A stretch of DNA of 64,000 bases from Acidimicrobiales bacterium (GCA_034521975.1 JAXHLR010000005.1:248001-312000), one strand, 5' to 3'; numbered from the stretch's first letter, positions 6,780 through 15,789 are shown. A program made the numbers and translations. The notes: generated from the letters alone by a model not told the origin.

Positions 6780-7820
6780 ATGGCTCGAGTGACCCTGCAG
6801 ACCATCGCCGACCAAGTCGGGGTCAGCCGGATGACGGTGTCGAACGCCTTCTCGCGTCCCGACCAGCTCTCGTCCGAGCTGCGCGACCAGATCCTGGCGG
6901 TGGCAGACGAGCTGGGCTACGTCGGGCCCGACCCGCGAGGCCGTGCTCTGGTCCGGGGGACCTCGGGCGCGGTCGGGGTCTTGCTCACCGACTCCCTCGG
7001 TGAAGCCTTCGCCGACGAGGTGGCAACCGGCTTTCTCGGGGCCATGGTCGACCAGCTGGCACCAACCGGGCTCGCCCTGACCCTGCTGGCCTCCGAGCCT
7101 CAGGGCGAGGCCGTGCCCGCTCGTGACGTCGCCATCGACGGGGCGGTGGTGTACTCGTGTCGCCCCCGCTCGAGTGCCCGTGGGTGGCTCGAGCGCCGAG
7201 GGCTCCCGCTGGTGCAGGTCGATCAGGATCCGGCGCCGGAGGTTCCGAGCGTCAACGTCGACGACCGGGGCGGGGCCCAGGCCGCGGCCCGACACCTGGT
7301 CGAGCTCGGGCACCGCCAGATCGCCGTGGTGACCGTCGCTCCCCTCGATCTCGATGACGAACCGGCGGTGCCCCACCCCCAACGCGAGCGCCTGGCCGGG
7401 TGGACCGAGGTGCTGGACGAGGCGGGGGCGGGACCCGTACCCGTGATCGAGGCCGCAGGCCACAACGACACCGACGCGACCAGAGCCGCCGGCCGGGTGT
7501 TGGCGCTCGATCCCCGCCCCACGGCGGTGCTGTGCTTCTCGGATCTGCTGGCGGTGGCCCTGGTGCAGGCCGCGCACCGCGAGGGGCTGGTGGTGCCCGG
7601 TGACCTGTCGGTGGTGGGCTTCGATGACAGCCCCGTCGCCCAGCGGATCGAGCCCGCGCTGACCACGGTCCACCAGGACATCGCCTCCAAGGGACGCCTC
7701 GCGGCCGAGCTGTTGACCGCCGCGATCGACGACCGTCGCGACGGCCGGCGCCGACCGCCCCGCCACGAGCAGCTCCCCACTCGGCTCGTCGTTCGCGACA
7801 GCACTGCACCGCCCCGGTGA
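6780..7820 (+). CDS. LacI-family transcriptional regulator
   Basis: A 346-residue repressor. Residues 3-50 are the LacI helix-turn-helix (VTLQTIADQVGVSRMTVSNAFSRPDQLSSEL) followed by the hinge helix. Residues 60 onward form a periplasmic-binding-protein-like sensor (GAVGVLLTDSLGEAFADEV; GAVVYSCRP; HLVELGHRQIAVVT; GFDDSPVAQRIEPALTTVHQD). It should bind a sugar or related metabolite. The ATG lies 17 codons into a longer open frame; it is chosen because the HTH begins at residue 3. No transport or sugar genes are adjacent, so the target is unknown. Confidence 0.92.
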   Translation: MARVTLQTIADQVGVSRMTVSNAFSRPDQLSSELRDQILAVADELGYVGPDPRGRALVRGTSGAVGVLLTDSLGEAFADEVATGFLGAMVDQLAPTGLALTLLASEPQGEAVPARDVAIDGAVVYSCRPRSSARGWLERRGLPLVQVDQDPAPEVPSVNVDDRGGAQAAARHLVELGHRQIAVVTVAPLDLDDEPAVPHPQRERLAGWTEVLDEAGAGPVPVIEAAGHNDTDATRAAGRVLALDPRPTAVLCFSDLLAVALVQAAHREGLVVPGDLSVVGFDDSPVAQRIEPALTTVHQDIASKGRLAAELLTAAIDDRRDGRRRPPRHEQLPTRLVVRDSTAPPR

Positions 7821-7884
7821 GCGTCGTGCGCGAGTGTGGTCATGACAAATGGAACCAATCCGGCCCCAGGGACGTCATACAGAC

Positions 7885-8199
7885 ATGCTGAGAATGATCA
7901 CACTCCTGTGCGTGGCGGTCCTGCTCGCCGCTTCCTGTGGCGACGACGGCGATGACGCGGTGGGGTCGGGTCCCGACGACCTGCCCGAGCCGGTGTGCAT
8001 CGAGAACGTCGAGGATCCGGTCCCCGAGTACGTCGGATTGGGCGAGGCCGAGGCCACCGAGCGGGCCGAGGATGACGGCCTGCAGGTCCGTGTCGTCGGA
8101 CGCGACGGTGAGTGCTTCGCCGTCACCATGGACATCCGCGACGACCGCGTGAACTTCGAAGTGGCCGACGACGTGGTGATCGCCGCCGCCATCTACTGA
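7885..8199 (+). CDS. Lipoprotein with I78-like peptidase-inhibitor domain
   Basis: A 104-residue secreted lipoprotein. MLRMITLLCVAVLLAASCG is a signal peptide with a lipobox ending in Cys at residue 18. The mature part after an acidic linker reads YVGLGEAEATERAEDDGLQV, then VTMDIRDDRVNFEVADDVV. This follows the I78/potato-inhibitor-I-like pattern (Y-x-G-L, V-T-x-D-x-R-x-D-R-x-N). It probably sits on the outer face of the membrane and may inhibit proteases; that function is inferred from the fold only. Confidence 0.7.
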   Translation: MLRMITLLCVAVLLAASCGDDGDDAVGSGPDDLPEPVCIENVEDPVPEYVGLGEAEATERAEDDGLQVRVVGRDGECFAVTMDIRDDRVNFEVADDVVIAAAIY

Positions 8200-8277
8200 T
8201 CCGGGTCGCTGGAGCCGGTCCTGCTCGTCCTCGTCGAGCACCTGGTAGCTGGCGTGCTCGTCGGCCAGCTCCATGGG

Positions 8278-8664
8278 TCAGGTGATCGAGGTCAGCAGAC
8301 CGACGGTGGTGGTGAGGGTGCCGAGGACGCCGACGGTGACGATCATGTTGGTGCGCAGCGAGCGGTGGAGCTCGATGCGCAGGTCGGCGATCTCGGTCCG
8401 CAGGTTCGCCTGGCAGGTGTCGAGCTTGAGGTCGAAGTTGTCGGCGGTCTGTCCGAAGCGTTGGTCGATCTGGTCGAAGCGCTGGTCGATCTCTTCGAAG
8501 CGTGCGTCCATGCGGTCGGCGAGGTGGGCGAGATCGGCCTTGGTGGCGACGTCGGCCCAACCAACTGGAGGTAGTAGCTCCATGAGCGTGTCCGCTTCGT
8601 CGATTCCGATGGTCTCGTTGAGCCGTTGGTACAACTGGTGACGTGCGTGCTCGGTGGTTGCCAT
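8278..8664 (-). CDS. Coiled-coil protein with C-terminal membrane anchor
   Basis: A 128-residue protein starting MATTEHARHQLYQRLNETIG. It carries ADTLMELLPPVGWADVATK, a block I recall from many small actinobacterial coiled-coil proteins. A heptad-repeat coil follows (RFEEIDQRFDQIDQRFGQ), with the DNA repeating every 21 bases. It ends with one membrane segment (TNMIVTVGVLGTLTTTVGLL). It probably forms a membrane-tethered oligomer; the role is unknown. An upstream in-frame ATG exists at 8724, but MATTEH matches the usual start. Confidence 0.75.
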   Translation of the reverse strand: MATTEHARHQLYQRLNETIGIDEADTLMELLPPVGWADVATKADLAHLADRMDARFEEIDQRFDQIDQRFGQTADNFDLKLDTCQANLRTEIADLRIELHRSLRTNMIVTVGVLGTLTTTVGLLTSIT

Positions 8665-8735
8665 GGTTCGGGCTCCCGGGAGTGGCGGTCGCGAGGGAGC
8701 ACAGGCTCCGAGTGCCGCTTCCACGGCGTGTCGCC

Positions 8736-9086
8736 ATGCTAGCGATCTGTCGTGACATCCAGCGTGGGTGGTCGGCTCGCCTCAACACCATCCGCGCCAA
8801 ACACCTCGGGCGAGACATCGGGGCCGGCTTGAAGAACCTGGTGGGCGGGGAGCTGCGCACCTACACCGACCTGATGACCGAGGCCCGAGGCGAAGCGGTC
8901 GGGCGCATGGTCGATCAGGCGACGAGCCTGGGTGCCAACGCGGTGCTGAACGTCCGCTTCACGACCTCCCAGGTGGCGGGGTCGGCGGCCGAGCTCTACG
9001 CCTACGGCACTGCGGTGGTGGTGGAGCCGAACGAGGGCGCCTCATTGGAGAATACGATCGAGCCGTCGGAGACATTCGAGATCTGA
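8736..9086 (+). CDS. YbjQ/DUF74 family protein with degenerate N-terminus
   Basis: A 116-residue frame whose body is clearly YbjQ-like: TIRAKHLGRDIGAGLKNLVG, then GELRTYTDLMTEAR, LGANAVLNVRFTTSQV and YAYGTAVVV. The family forms pentameric beta-rich shells of about 105 residues. The normal first beta strands (pattern V-T-T-x-x-I-P-G then G-x-V-x-G-N) are missing and replaced by MLAICRDIQRGWSARLN, which suggests a small upstream deletion. It may still be expressed, or be an early pseudogene. An extra acidic tail follows the usual end. Confidence 0.6.
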   Translation: MLAICRDIQRGWSARLNTIRAKHLGRDIGAGLKNLVGGELRTYTDLMTEARGEAVGRMVDQATSLGANAVLNVRFTTSQVAGSAAELYAYGTAVVVEPNEGASLENTIEPSETFEI

Positions 9087-9100
9087 CAGACAGCACGTCC

Positions 9101-10762
9101 TCAGACCGCGGCGTAGAGCTCCCAGGTGCCGGGTACGTCGTCGAGCGCGTTGGCGCCTCGTGGCTCGAAGCGCAGGCCCGAGCCCGCAACCAGGTCCCGC
9201 ACCGTTCGGGTGACCCACACCTCGCCGTCGTCGGCGAGCCGGGCGACCCCGGCCCCCACCAGAACCCCGATCCCTTCGAGCTCGTCGCCGCGGCGCTCCA
9301 CCTCCGAGGTGTGGACGCCGCAGCACACCGCCAGGTCGAGGTCCTCGGCGATCCGCGCCAGGCGCTGCCCACAGCGCACCGCCCGCGCCGGGCCGTCGAG
9401 GGTCACCAAAAGCCGCTGCCCGGTGGCCCGTACGATGGTGCCGCCGAGACGTCCGACCTCGCGCTCGGTCCGGTTCAGCAGCCGTTCGACCTGCCCGCGT
9501 GAGGTCTCGGCCGCCCCTTGAGCGGGGACGCCGGCCACCTCGACGAAGAGCATCGTGGCGAGCACCCGGTCGGCTCCGGTCATCGCGGGGACGCCGGTGA
9601 CGAACTCGGCGACCAGATCGAGGACCGGGCCGCTGTCGCGGTAGGGCAGGTGATCGGCACCCTCCTGCTCGACGAAGCGGGCTCCGGCGACGCCCGCCGC
9701 CAGGCTCCGGCCCCGGTCGATGGGGATGATCGGATCGTTGGTGCGGTGGATAACCAGCGTCGGGGCGCCGATCGCCGGCAGCGCCGGCCGGGCGTCGATC
9801 TCGGTGGCGAGCTGCACCAACCGGGCGGCTGAGTCGGGGTTGGCCGACAGCCGCTCGTAGCGCGCCACCTGGGCCATCCCCCGCTCGTCGAGCTCCCAGG
9901 TCGGCGCCAGCATCTGGAACGTCTCACCGGTTCCCCAGCGTTCGTTCACGAACTCGGCCATCTCGTCGGCGCCGACGAACGGGTCGTGGGTGAACGAGCC
10001 GTAGATGACGAGCCGGTCGACCCGCTGGGGTTGCGAGGCGGCGAACAGCAGCGCGAGCGGCCCTCCCTCGGAGATCCCGAACAGGGTTGCGCGCGACGAT
10101 CCCGCGGCGTCCATCACCGCTCCCACGTCGTCCATCCGCTCCTCGAGGGTGGGCAGGCGGCTGGGCGCCGTACGCTCGGACAACCCGGTGCCCCGCTTGT
10201 CGAACACGATCAGGCGTCCGAGCTCCGCCAGGCGGCGCGAGAACTCGGCGAGGGGCGGCAGCTCCCACCTCAGGTCGAGGTTCGACACGAACCCCGGGAT
10301 GAGGACGATGTCGCCCGGGCCGTCGCCAACCACCTGGAAGGCGATGTCGTACCCGCCGCTGCGGGTGTACTGCACCGCCGGGGGAGCGCCCGTCGGCTCC
10401 GCTCCGGCGGAGGACCCCGCCGGCGAGGGTGCGGCATCGACCGACCGGCTGGGACGAGGCTCGAGCGGGGCGACGAACTGGTAGCCACGGCCATGGACGG
10501 TGCGGATCACCTCCTGGCGCCTGCCGTCGTCCTCGACCGCCCGACGGGCGTCCTTGATCCGGCTGGTCAGGGTGGCTTCGCTCACGAACCGATCGCCCCA
10601 CACCTCGTCGAGGAGTTCCTCTTTGGTGACCACCCGATCGTGGTGCGCGGCGAGGTGGATCAACACGTCGAGCACCTGGGGCTCGACGGCCACCGCCGTG
10701 CCCGAGCACCGCAGCTCGAACCGCTCGGCGTCGATCTCCCGTTGGCCGAATCGCCAGATCAC
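9101..10762 (-). CDS. Three-domain fusion: winged helix, alpha/beta hydrolase, inactive cyclase-like domain
   Basis: A 553-residue protein. Residues 1-100 are an OmpR/PhoB-type DNA-binding winged helix (VVTKEELLDEVWGDRFVSEA, VIRTVHGRGYQFVAPL) with no receiver domain. Residues 130-390 are an alpha/beta hydrolase with a full triad: S231 in GISEGG, D343 in TNDP and H371 in GADHLPY. Residues 397-553 match class III nucleotide cyclases, but the metal Asp site is FVEV (406-409) instead of F-T-D-I and the second metal motif is GQR (448-450) instead of G-D-G. The cyclase is therefore probably inactive and a regulatory part. Targets are unknown. Confidence 0.85.
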   Translation of the reverse strand: MIWRFGQREIDAERFELRCSGTAVAVEPQVLDVLIHLAAHHDRVVTKEELLDEVWGDRFVSEATLTSRIKDARRAVEDDGRRQEVIRTVHGRGYQFVAPLEPRPSRSVDAAPSPAGSSAGAEPTGAPPAVQYTRSGGYDIAFQVVGDGPGDIVLIPGFVSNLDLRWELPPLAEFSRRLAELGRLIVFDKRGTGLSERTAPSRLPTLEERMDDVGAVMDAAGSSRATLFGISEGGPLALLFAASQPQRVDRLVIYGSFTHDPFVGADEMAEFVNERWGTGETFQMLAPTWELDERGMAQVARYERLSANPDSAARLVQLATEIDARPALPAIGAPTLVIHRTNDPIIPIDRGRSLAAGVAGARFVEQEGADHLPYRDSGPVLDLVAEFVTGVPAMTGADRVLATMLFVEVAGVPAQGAAETSRGQVERLLNRTEREVGRLGGTIVRATGQRLLVTLDGPARAVRCGQRLARIAEDLDLAVCCGVHTSEVERRGDELEGIGVLVGAGVARLADDGEVWVTRTVRDLVAGSGLRFEPRGANALDDVPGTWELYAAV

Positions 10763-10886
10763 ACCACCGCTCCGATCTCGGCGTCGGGTCCAGCCCGTAC
10801 GCCGATGGTACCAATGCGCTCCCGGTCGGGTCGGGGTGACGCGGTGTGGCCGCCGACCCGCTGCGGGCCGGCGACCACACCACGGC

Positions 10887-11459
10887 TCACCCCGTGGTCG
10901 TCGAGATGCTCACCGGGACCGACCCGGTGACGATGTCGAACACCGCCGAACGCTTCCGGGATGCCTCGACGATCTCCTCGAGGGTCTCCGCTGGCGCGTC
11001 GCCCCGGATCTCGAAGCGCACCTCGATGTTGCCGAACCCGTTGCGAACCTCGGGGTCCAGGCCGAGCACGCCGTTGAGGTCGATGTCGCCGACGACCGTG
11101 GACCCCACCTCGTGGAGGGTGACGCCTCGGGCGGCGGCGATGTTGCCGATTCCCGCGGTCAGACACGAGGCCAGGGCGACGAGGACCATCTCGGTCGGGC
11201 TCGGGCCCTGGTCGGTCCCCACCAAGGGCAGGGGGTGGTCGGCGTCGAAGTGGAACGTCCGCTGGTGGTCGCGCTCCTCGCCGACGCCGAAGTAATCGAC
11301 GACGGTGGTCTGGCTGTGCACGCCCGAGACCCACCGGTTGTGGGCCCGGAACTGGAACCGGGCCGCCTCCGGCGACTCGCGGACCGCGTCGAGGGTTGCG
11401 AACAGCGTGGCGGTGTCCACGCCGTTGCGGGTCGATGGTGTCGGGTCGGTGGTGGTCAT
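10887..11459 (-). CDS. OsmC-family protein
   Basis: A 190-residue OsmC/Ohr-fold protein with the central block GPSPTEMVLVALASCLTAGI holding the peroxidatic-type Cys. The usual second Cys region is SAVFDIVTGSVPVSI, so it lacks the resolving Cys of classical OsmC and Ohr. It may act on hydroperoxides with other thiols or have another thiol-related role. It is transcribed in the same direction as the FAD enzyme upstream, 70 bases away. Confidence 0.88.
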   Translation of the reverse strand: MTTTDPTPSTRNGVDTATLFATLDAVRESPEAARFQFRAHNRWVSGVHSQTTVVDYFGVGEERDHQRTFHFDADHPLPLVGTDQGPSPTEMVLVALASCLTAGIGNIAAARGVTLHEVGSTVVGDIDLNGVLGLDPEVRNGFGNIEVRFEIRGDAPAETLEEIVEASRKRSAVFDIVTGSVPVSISTTTG

Positions 11460-11529
11460 GGTGGTCCTCCCTTTCTCGTGGGTCGTGTCTCTCTGGTGGG
11501 TCGTGCTGATCGAGAGCTCCGAGCTGGCG

Positions 11530-12753
11530 TCAGGCTCCCGCCGGGGCGAGCTGGGGCAGCGATGGCCGGGAAGCGAGCCACTCGGCCTCGCGGTCGTTCT
11601 CCTTGCCGAGGCGCTTCAGCAGCGCCATGAACTCCTCCGCCGGCGGATGTGTGGTGAGTGCGGCGGCCAGCTCGAGGAACGGCGCCGAGGCCTCGCGCCG
11701 GTCCCGGTCGTAGCAGGCGAGGGCCTCGTCGAGGTCCGCCCGACCGGTCAGCGCCCCGTGGACCGCCCCCGCGAGCAGCTCGGCGTCGCGGAGCGCGTCG
11801 GTCATGCCGTGACCGGTCATCGGGTCCTGGTGGAACGCGGCGTCGCCGACGAGGGCCCAGCCCTGGCCGGCGGCGCGACGGACCTGGATCGGGAAGCGAA
11901 CACCGCCGCGCACACCGGTGGCGCGGCGGCGGTGGCGGGCGCGGCCAGCCAGCGCTGGGGACACCTCGTCGAGCAGCGTCTCGTGGCTGGCGGCGCGCTG
12001 GCGGCGTCCCGCGGCGAGCACCCGGTCGGCGCGCTCGGCGGGCACGCACACCCACACGTTGGCGAGGTCATCGTTGGTGGGGAAGACGCCGGCGAAGCCC
12101 GCGTCGCCCACGTGGAACTCGAAGCGGTGAGGGTCGAAGCCCTCGTAGTAGGCGTAGTGACATGAGCTGGCCGAGGGTCGCTGCTCGACGATCGGTGCCT
12201 CGACGGCACGCGCGACACGGGATCGGAGCCCGTCGGCGCCGATCACGACCTCGGCCGAGATCCGCTGCTCCCCACCGTCGGGGTCGAGCGTGGTCACCCC
12301 CGTGACCCGCCCCGTGTCGTCACGATCCAGCGAGGTGACCCGGGTCCTCAACCGCAGTTCGGCTCCCGCGGCGGCCGCCGCCGCGGCCAGCAGTGGATCG
12401 AACACCTGCCGCCGCGGCGCGAGGAGATGATCCACGCCGCCCTTGGCGTCGATCTCGCGAACCTGTTCGCCGCTCCCCGCACCCCGCAGCACTTGGCGGA
12501 TCGGTGGGGCGCCGCCGGACACCACCTCGTCGAGCAGACCCCACCGGGTCAGCTGGACGACCCCGCCGCGGGCGAGGGCGTGGGTGGAGAGCGTGTCGCC
12601 GGCGAGGTCGCTCCGGTCGACGACGACCACGTCGTGGCCGGCACGGGCGAGCAGCAGCGCCGTGGCCGCGCCCGCGCACCGTGCACCGACGACCACGACG
12701 TCGGCGTGGCGGTCCACGCCGTGCTGGGGGCTGAGCGAGCGGGTGATCTGCAT
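11530..12753 (-). CDS. FAD-dependent oxidoreductase (PHBH/geranylgeranyl-reductase-like)
   Basis: A 407-residue flavoprotein. ADVVVVGARCAGAATALLLA is the dinucleotide-binding site and GADGLRSRVARAVEAP is the group A monooxygenase DG motif. WALVGDAAFHQDPMTGHGMT is the GD motif that binds the FAD ribityl chain. It is of the type that hydroxylates or reduces isoprenoid or aromatic substrates; the substrate is unknown. The start MQITRSLS at 12753 is chosen because the FAD site follows 15 residues later. It is divergent from the GGDEF gene, sharing a short region with two GTGTGGGGACC repeats 21 bases apart. Confidence 0.87.
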   Translation of the reverse strand: MQITRSLSPQHGVDRHADVVVVGARCAGAATALLLARAGHDVVVVDRSDLAGDTLSTHALARGGVVQLTRWGLLDEVVSGGAPPIRQVLRGAGSGEQVREIDAKGGVDHLLAPRRQVFDPLLAAAAAAAGAELRLRTRVTSLDRDDTGRVTGVTTLDPDGGEQRISAEVVIGADGLRSRVARAVEAPIVEQRPSASSCHYAYYEGFDPHRFEFHVGDAGFAGVFPTNDDLANVWVCVPAERADRVLAAGRRQRAASHETLLDEVSPALAGRARHRRRATGVRGGVRFPIQVRRAAGQGWALVGDAAFHQDPMTGHGMTDALRDAELLAGAVHGALTGRADLDEALACYDRDRREASAPFLELAAALTTHPPAEEFMALLKRLGKENDREAEWLASRPSLPQLAPAGA

Positions 12754-12817
12754 GTATCCCACCCTGAAGGCACCACCCCGCCCAGGCTTGGAGTCGGTGT
12801 GGGGACCACCGGGGGAG

Positions 12818-14197
12818 GTGTGGGGACCGCGACCCGGCCCAGAGGGGACCACCGACCCTTGTGCGGGGCGGTTCCACAACCGACGATGGGCGGGTCCCGG
12901 CGTCCTTCACGCGGCCCGCGATGGAAAGGGAGTCACCACCGTCGACGCGCTCACCGGCTGCTTCAACCGGGCCACGGTGATGCACTCGCTCGAGACCTGC
13001 GTGGCCGGCCCCGACGAGTCGATCGCGGTGGTGTTCCTCGATCTCGACCGCTTCAAGGCCATCAACGACGAGCTGGGCCACGCGGCAGGCGACGAACTGC
13101 TCGTCCTGGCCGCCGAGCGCCTCCGCCGTGCGGTCCGACCCGGTGACATCATCGGCCGCCTCGGCGGTGACGAGTTCCTCGCCGTGTGCCGCGAGGTGGT
13201 GAACAAGGAAGAGGCGATCGCCATCGCCGAGCACGTCGCCGCCTCCATGTCCCGTGAGGTCACCCTCGACTGCGGAGTGATCGAACTGCGAGCCAGTGTC
13301 GGGGTGGAGTGGTCGGGAAGCGGAGGCCACTCCGCCGACGAGCTGGTCGCCCGCTCCGACGCCGCCATGTACGAGTCGAAGCGTCGGGGCACCGGTCGCG
13401 CCGTGCCCTACTCCGAGGTGCTGCGGCGACAGGAACACCCCAACCTGGGCGAGGAGCACGCCCTGCACCAGGCGATCGAACGAGGCGACCTGCACGTGCG
13501 CTTCCAACCGATCGTGCGCCTGGCCGCCGGCGACACCATCGGCTACGAGGGCCTCGTCCACTGGGCCGGACCCGACGGCGACAGCATCGCCGCCTCGGCG
13601 TTCATCGCCATGGCCGAGGACACCGGACTCATCCACGAGCTGGGGCTGGCCGCACGCGACGAGCTCATGTGCACCGCGGCACGCCACAGCGGGCGGGTGG
13701 GCGATGCCGACCGCTGGTTCTGCAACCTCTCGGCCCGGGAGCTGCAGATGCCCGGAGCCGTCGAGTCGATCCTCGACACGATCGACCGATCGGGACTGGC
13801 TCACCGCTCGGTGGTCGTCGACTTCCGCTGCGACGTCGGCCCAGACCAGCTCGAGCGAATGACCTCGGCCCTGTCCGAGCTGCGCGCCGCGGGGGTGGAG
13901 CTCGCGATCGACGACTTCGGCGAGGGTTGGGCGCCCCTGGAGCTCCTGCGGGCCGCCACACCGACCTGGCTGAAGCTCGCCCCCTCCGTCACCTGTTCGA
14001 CCACCACCGACCCCATCGCCGCCGGCATCGCCGGGGCCGCCATCGACCTCGCCGCTCGCCTCGGTGCGAGCGTGGTGGCCAAGGGGATCGAGTCGAGCGA
14101 ACAGCGCGACGCGCTCGTGGAGCTCGGCATCGAGCTCGGCCAGGGGCACCTGTTCTCCCCGGCCGCCCCCATCGAGACGTTCCTCGCCGCTCGCTGA
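12818..14197 (+). CDS. GGDEF protein with degenerate EAL domain
   Basis: A diguanylate-cyclase-type protein of about 459 residues. The first domain has DALTGCFNRATVM, FLDLDRFKAINDELGHAAGD and an intact RLGGDEF motif near residue 118, so c-di-GMP synthesis is plausible. The second domain is EAL-like but altered: YEGLVHW replaces E-A-L, DFRCDV replaces the usual E-I-T-E, and DDFGEGWAPLELLR resembles DDFGTGYSSL. Phosphodiesterase activity is doubtful, and this half may instead bind c-di-GMP. No sensor domain or membrane segment is seen. The start is uncertain: GTG at 12818 or 12797; no ATG lies close upstream in frame. Confidence 0.85.
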   Translation: MWGPRPGPEGTTDPCAGRFHNRRWAGPGVLHAARDGKGVTTVDALTGCFNRATVMHSLETCVAGPDESIAVVFLDLDRFKAINDELGHAAGDELLVLAAERLRRAVRPGDIIGRLGGDEFLAVCREVVNKEEAIAIAEHVAASMSREVTLDCGVIELRASVGVEWSGSGGHSADELVARSDAAMYESKRRGTGRAVPYSEVLRRQEHPNLGEEHALHQAIERGDLHVRFQPIVRLAAGDTIGYEGLVHWAGPDGDSIAASAFIAMAEDTGLIHELGLAARDELMCTAARHSGRVGDADRWFCNLSARELQMPGAVESILDTIDRSGLAHRSVVVDFRCDVGPDQLERMTSALSELRAAGVELAIDDFGEGWAPLELLRAATPTWLKLAPSVTCSTTTDPIAAGIAGAAIDLAARLGASVVAKGIESSEQRDALVELGIELGQGHLFSPAAPIETFLAAR

Positions 14198-14260
14198 ACC
14201 GCACCGCCGACACCGAGCCCCGAGCCATGCGCTCGTCGCCGGCTCAGCGCCTGGCGCGGC

Positions 14261-15655
14261 TCAACGCTGGGACCAGAGCTGCTCGAGGTTCACCAGCGCC
14301 GGTTCGGCGTTGGTGATCAGCCGGGTGAGCGCCGACTGCATCGTCGGGTCGTCGGCGTGGTCGCCGATGCCGCGGCCCAGGTTGAGCCGCGTCGACTCGA
14401 GCCATGCCGCCAGGTCGGGGGCTCCTCCCCAACGGGACTGGGCCAGGTTGGACAGGTAGGTGTTGGGGATCCAGTCGACGGCGTCATTGGGGTACGGGTT
14501 CGGTGGTGCGAGCCGGTTGCGGTCGGCGTCGTCGCGCTCGGAGGTCTCGAGGAACCCGACCAGCGCCGCGTTGAAGGTCGGCTGGCACATGCGGACCTGT
14601 TGCAGGGTGATCCGCCCCGGCTCGAAGATCGGGCGTGCTGTGGTGGCGCGCAGACCCGGCGCGCTGCAGTCGACGTGCACGGTGCTGGTGTCGGTGGGGA
14701 TGGACCCTTCGTCCAGGGTGATCTGCTCGGTGCCGATGTGTTGCACCCGACCCCGGCGCACCACGTTCTCGATCCGCCGCAGCTGGTCGAGTTCGTAGGC
14801 ACTGAGCATGGCGCACCGGAACGTGCTCGGCTCGACGTCGGGATTGAGTCGCAGGAGCTGCCCCGCCGCTTCGAGCCGGTCGAACAGCTCCTCCACGGTC
14901 TCGGCGCCGGCAGCGGCCTCCATCTGCTGAGCCTGGCCCTCGATCAGGCCCGGGAGCAGCTCGAGGGGTTGAAACGAGGCTCGGTCGAGGAACCAGGCGT
15001 CGCGTGGTTTGATCCAGCGGATGCGGTCGGGGCCGACCCCGTTCTCGAGGAGCCAGATGCAGGCGTCGATGCCGGTCTTGCCCGCGCCGACGATCGTGTA
15101 ACCGCCGGCCGGGCCGTCGAGCTCGGCGAGCTCGTTGATCGGGATGAACCGAACCTCGGGGTCGATGTCGAAGGTCGGGGTGTGGGTGGCGGGAACCGGG
15201 GTCTCGAACCAAGTGGCGTCGACCACGCGCCGCCGCGATCGGACCGTGGTTTCCTCGCCGTCGGACAGCGAGACGAACCGGTGACCGTGAGGGCCCGGCC
15301 CCAGGTACTCGCAACCGCCGTAGAAGCGCACCCGCCCCGAGCCGAGCAACGTCTCGGCCAGCACGTCCCGGTAGTAGGCGTTGATCTCCTCGCCGGTGGC
15401 GCGCTCGTACAGCCCGGCGTTGGGGCCCGACGCGTCGATGGTGTCGGTGCCCAGGCTTCGCGAGCTCACCCCGTAGTTGGCCGACGGGAGGTGGAGGCGG
15501 ACGAAGGGGTAGACGTCGTTCCAGTGCCCGCCCGGTTGCTGGCGCCGTTCGACCATCACCACGTCGGCGTCGCTGTGGGCGATCAGCTCGTCGACGAAGG
15601 CCAAGCCCGCCGCGCCGCCTCCGATCACCAGGTAGTCGGTCTCGATGTCGGCCAC
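14261..15655 (-). CDS. FAD/NAD(P)-binding oxidoreductase, flavin-monooxygenase-like
   Basis: A 464-residue flavoprotein. ETDYLVIGGGAAGLAFVDEL is the N-terminal FAD motif, followed by VMVERRQQPGGHWNDVYPF. A second dinucleotide site, YTIVGAGKTGIDACIWLLE, binds NAD(P). The pattern resembles FMO/lysine N6-hydroxylase-type monooxygenases, but the exact FMO signature is not seen. The GTG at 15655 is chosen (VADIETDYL); an ATG at 15700 is also in frame. It is convergent with the GGDEF gene. The substrate is unknown. Confidence 0.83.
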   Translation of the reverse strand: MADIETDYLVIGGGAAGLAFVDELIAHSDADVVMVERRQQPGGHWNDVYPFVRLHLPSANYGVSSRSLGTDTIDASGPNAGLYERATGEEINAYYRDVLAETLLGSGRVRFYGGCEYLGPGPHGHRFVSLSDGEETTVRSRRRVVDATWFETPVPATHTPTFDIDPEVRFIPINELAELDGPAGGYTIVGAGKTGIDACIWLLENGVGPDRIRWIKPRDAWFLDRASFQPLELLPGLIEGQAQQMEAAAGAETVEELFDRLEAAGQLLRLNPDVEPSTFRCAMLSAYELDQLRRIENVVRRGRVQHIGTEQITLDEGSIPTDTSTVHVDCSAPGLRATTARPIFEPGRITLQQVRMCQPTFNAALVGFLETSERDDADRNRLAPPNPYPNDAVDWIPNTYLSNLAQSRWGGAPDLAAWLESTRLNLGRGIGDHADDPTMQSALTRLITNAEPALVNLEQLWSQR

Positions 15656-15748
15656 TGTCCACCCCCAGCGCGGCTTCTCACCGCAATGGTGCTGGACCAT
15701 AGCAACGCCGGGCATCCGCCGCAGGTAGCGTCGGTGCAGCGACTCGCG

Positions 15749-15789
15749 GGCGCCGGCGCCCGACGCCCCGTTGCGTTGGCGCCGGCGCC
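15749..15789. repeat. Two copies of a GC palindrome before the KaiC/XRE/cupin gene
   Basis: The self-complementary 12-mer GGCGCCGGCGCC occurs at 15749-15760 and 15778-15789, 29 bases apart. Each copy can form its own hairpin, or they can pair together. They lie between divergent genes in a 220-base gap that otherwise holds the promoter of the regulator at 15876. Confidence 0.5.

Noticed and set aside
8450-8515. Short DNA tandem repeat with 21-base unit
   Set aside because: It encodes the heptad repeat of a coiled coil, so it is explained by the protein.
12797-12828. Two GTGTGGGGACC repeats 21 bases apart
   Set aside because: They might be operators between divergent genes, but they are GC-rich and overlap possible starts, so they were only mentioned under the gene.
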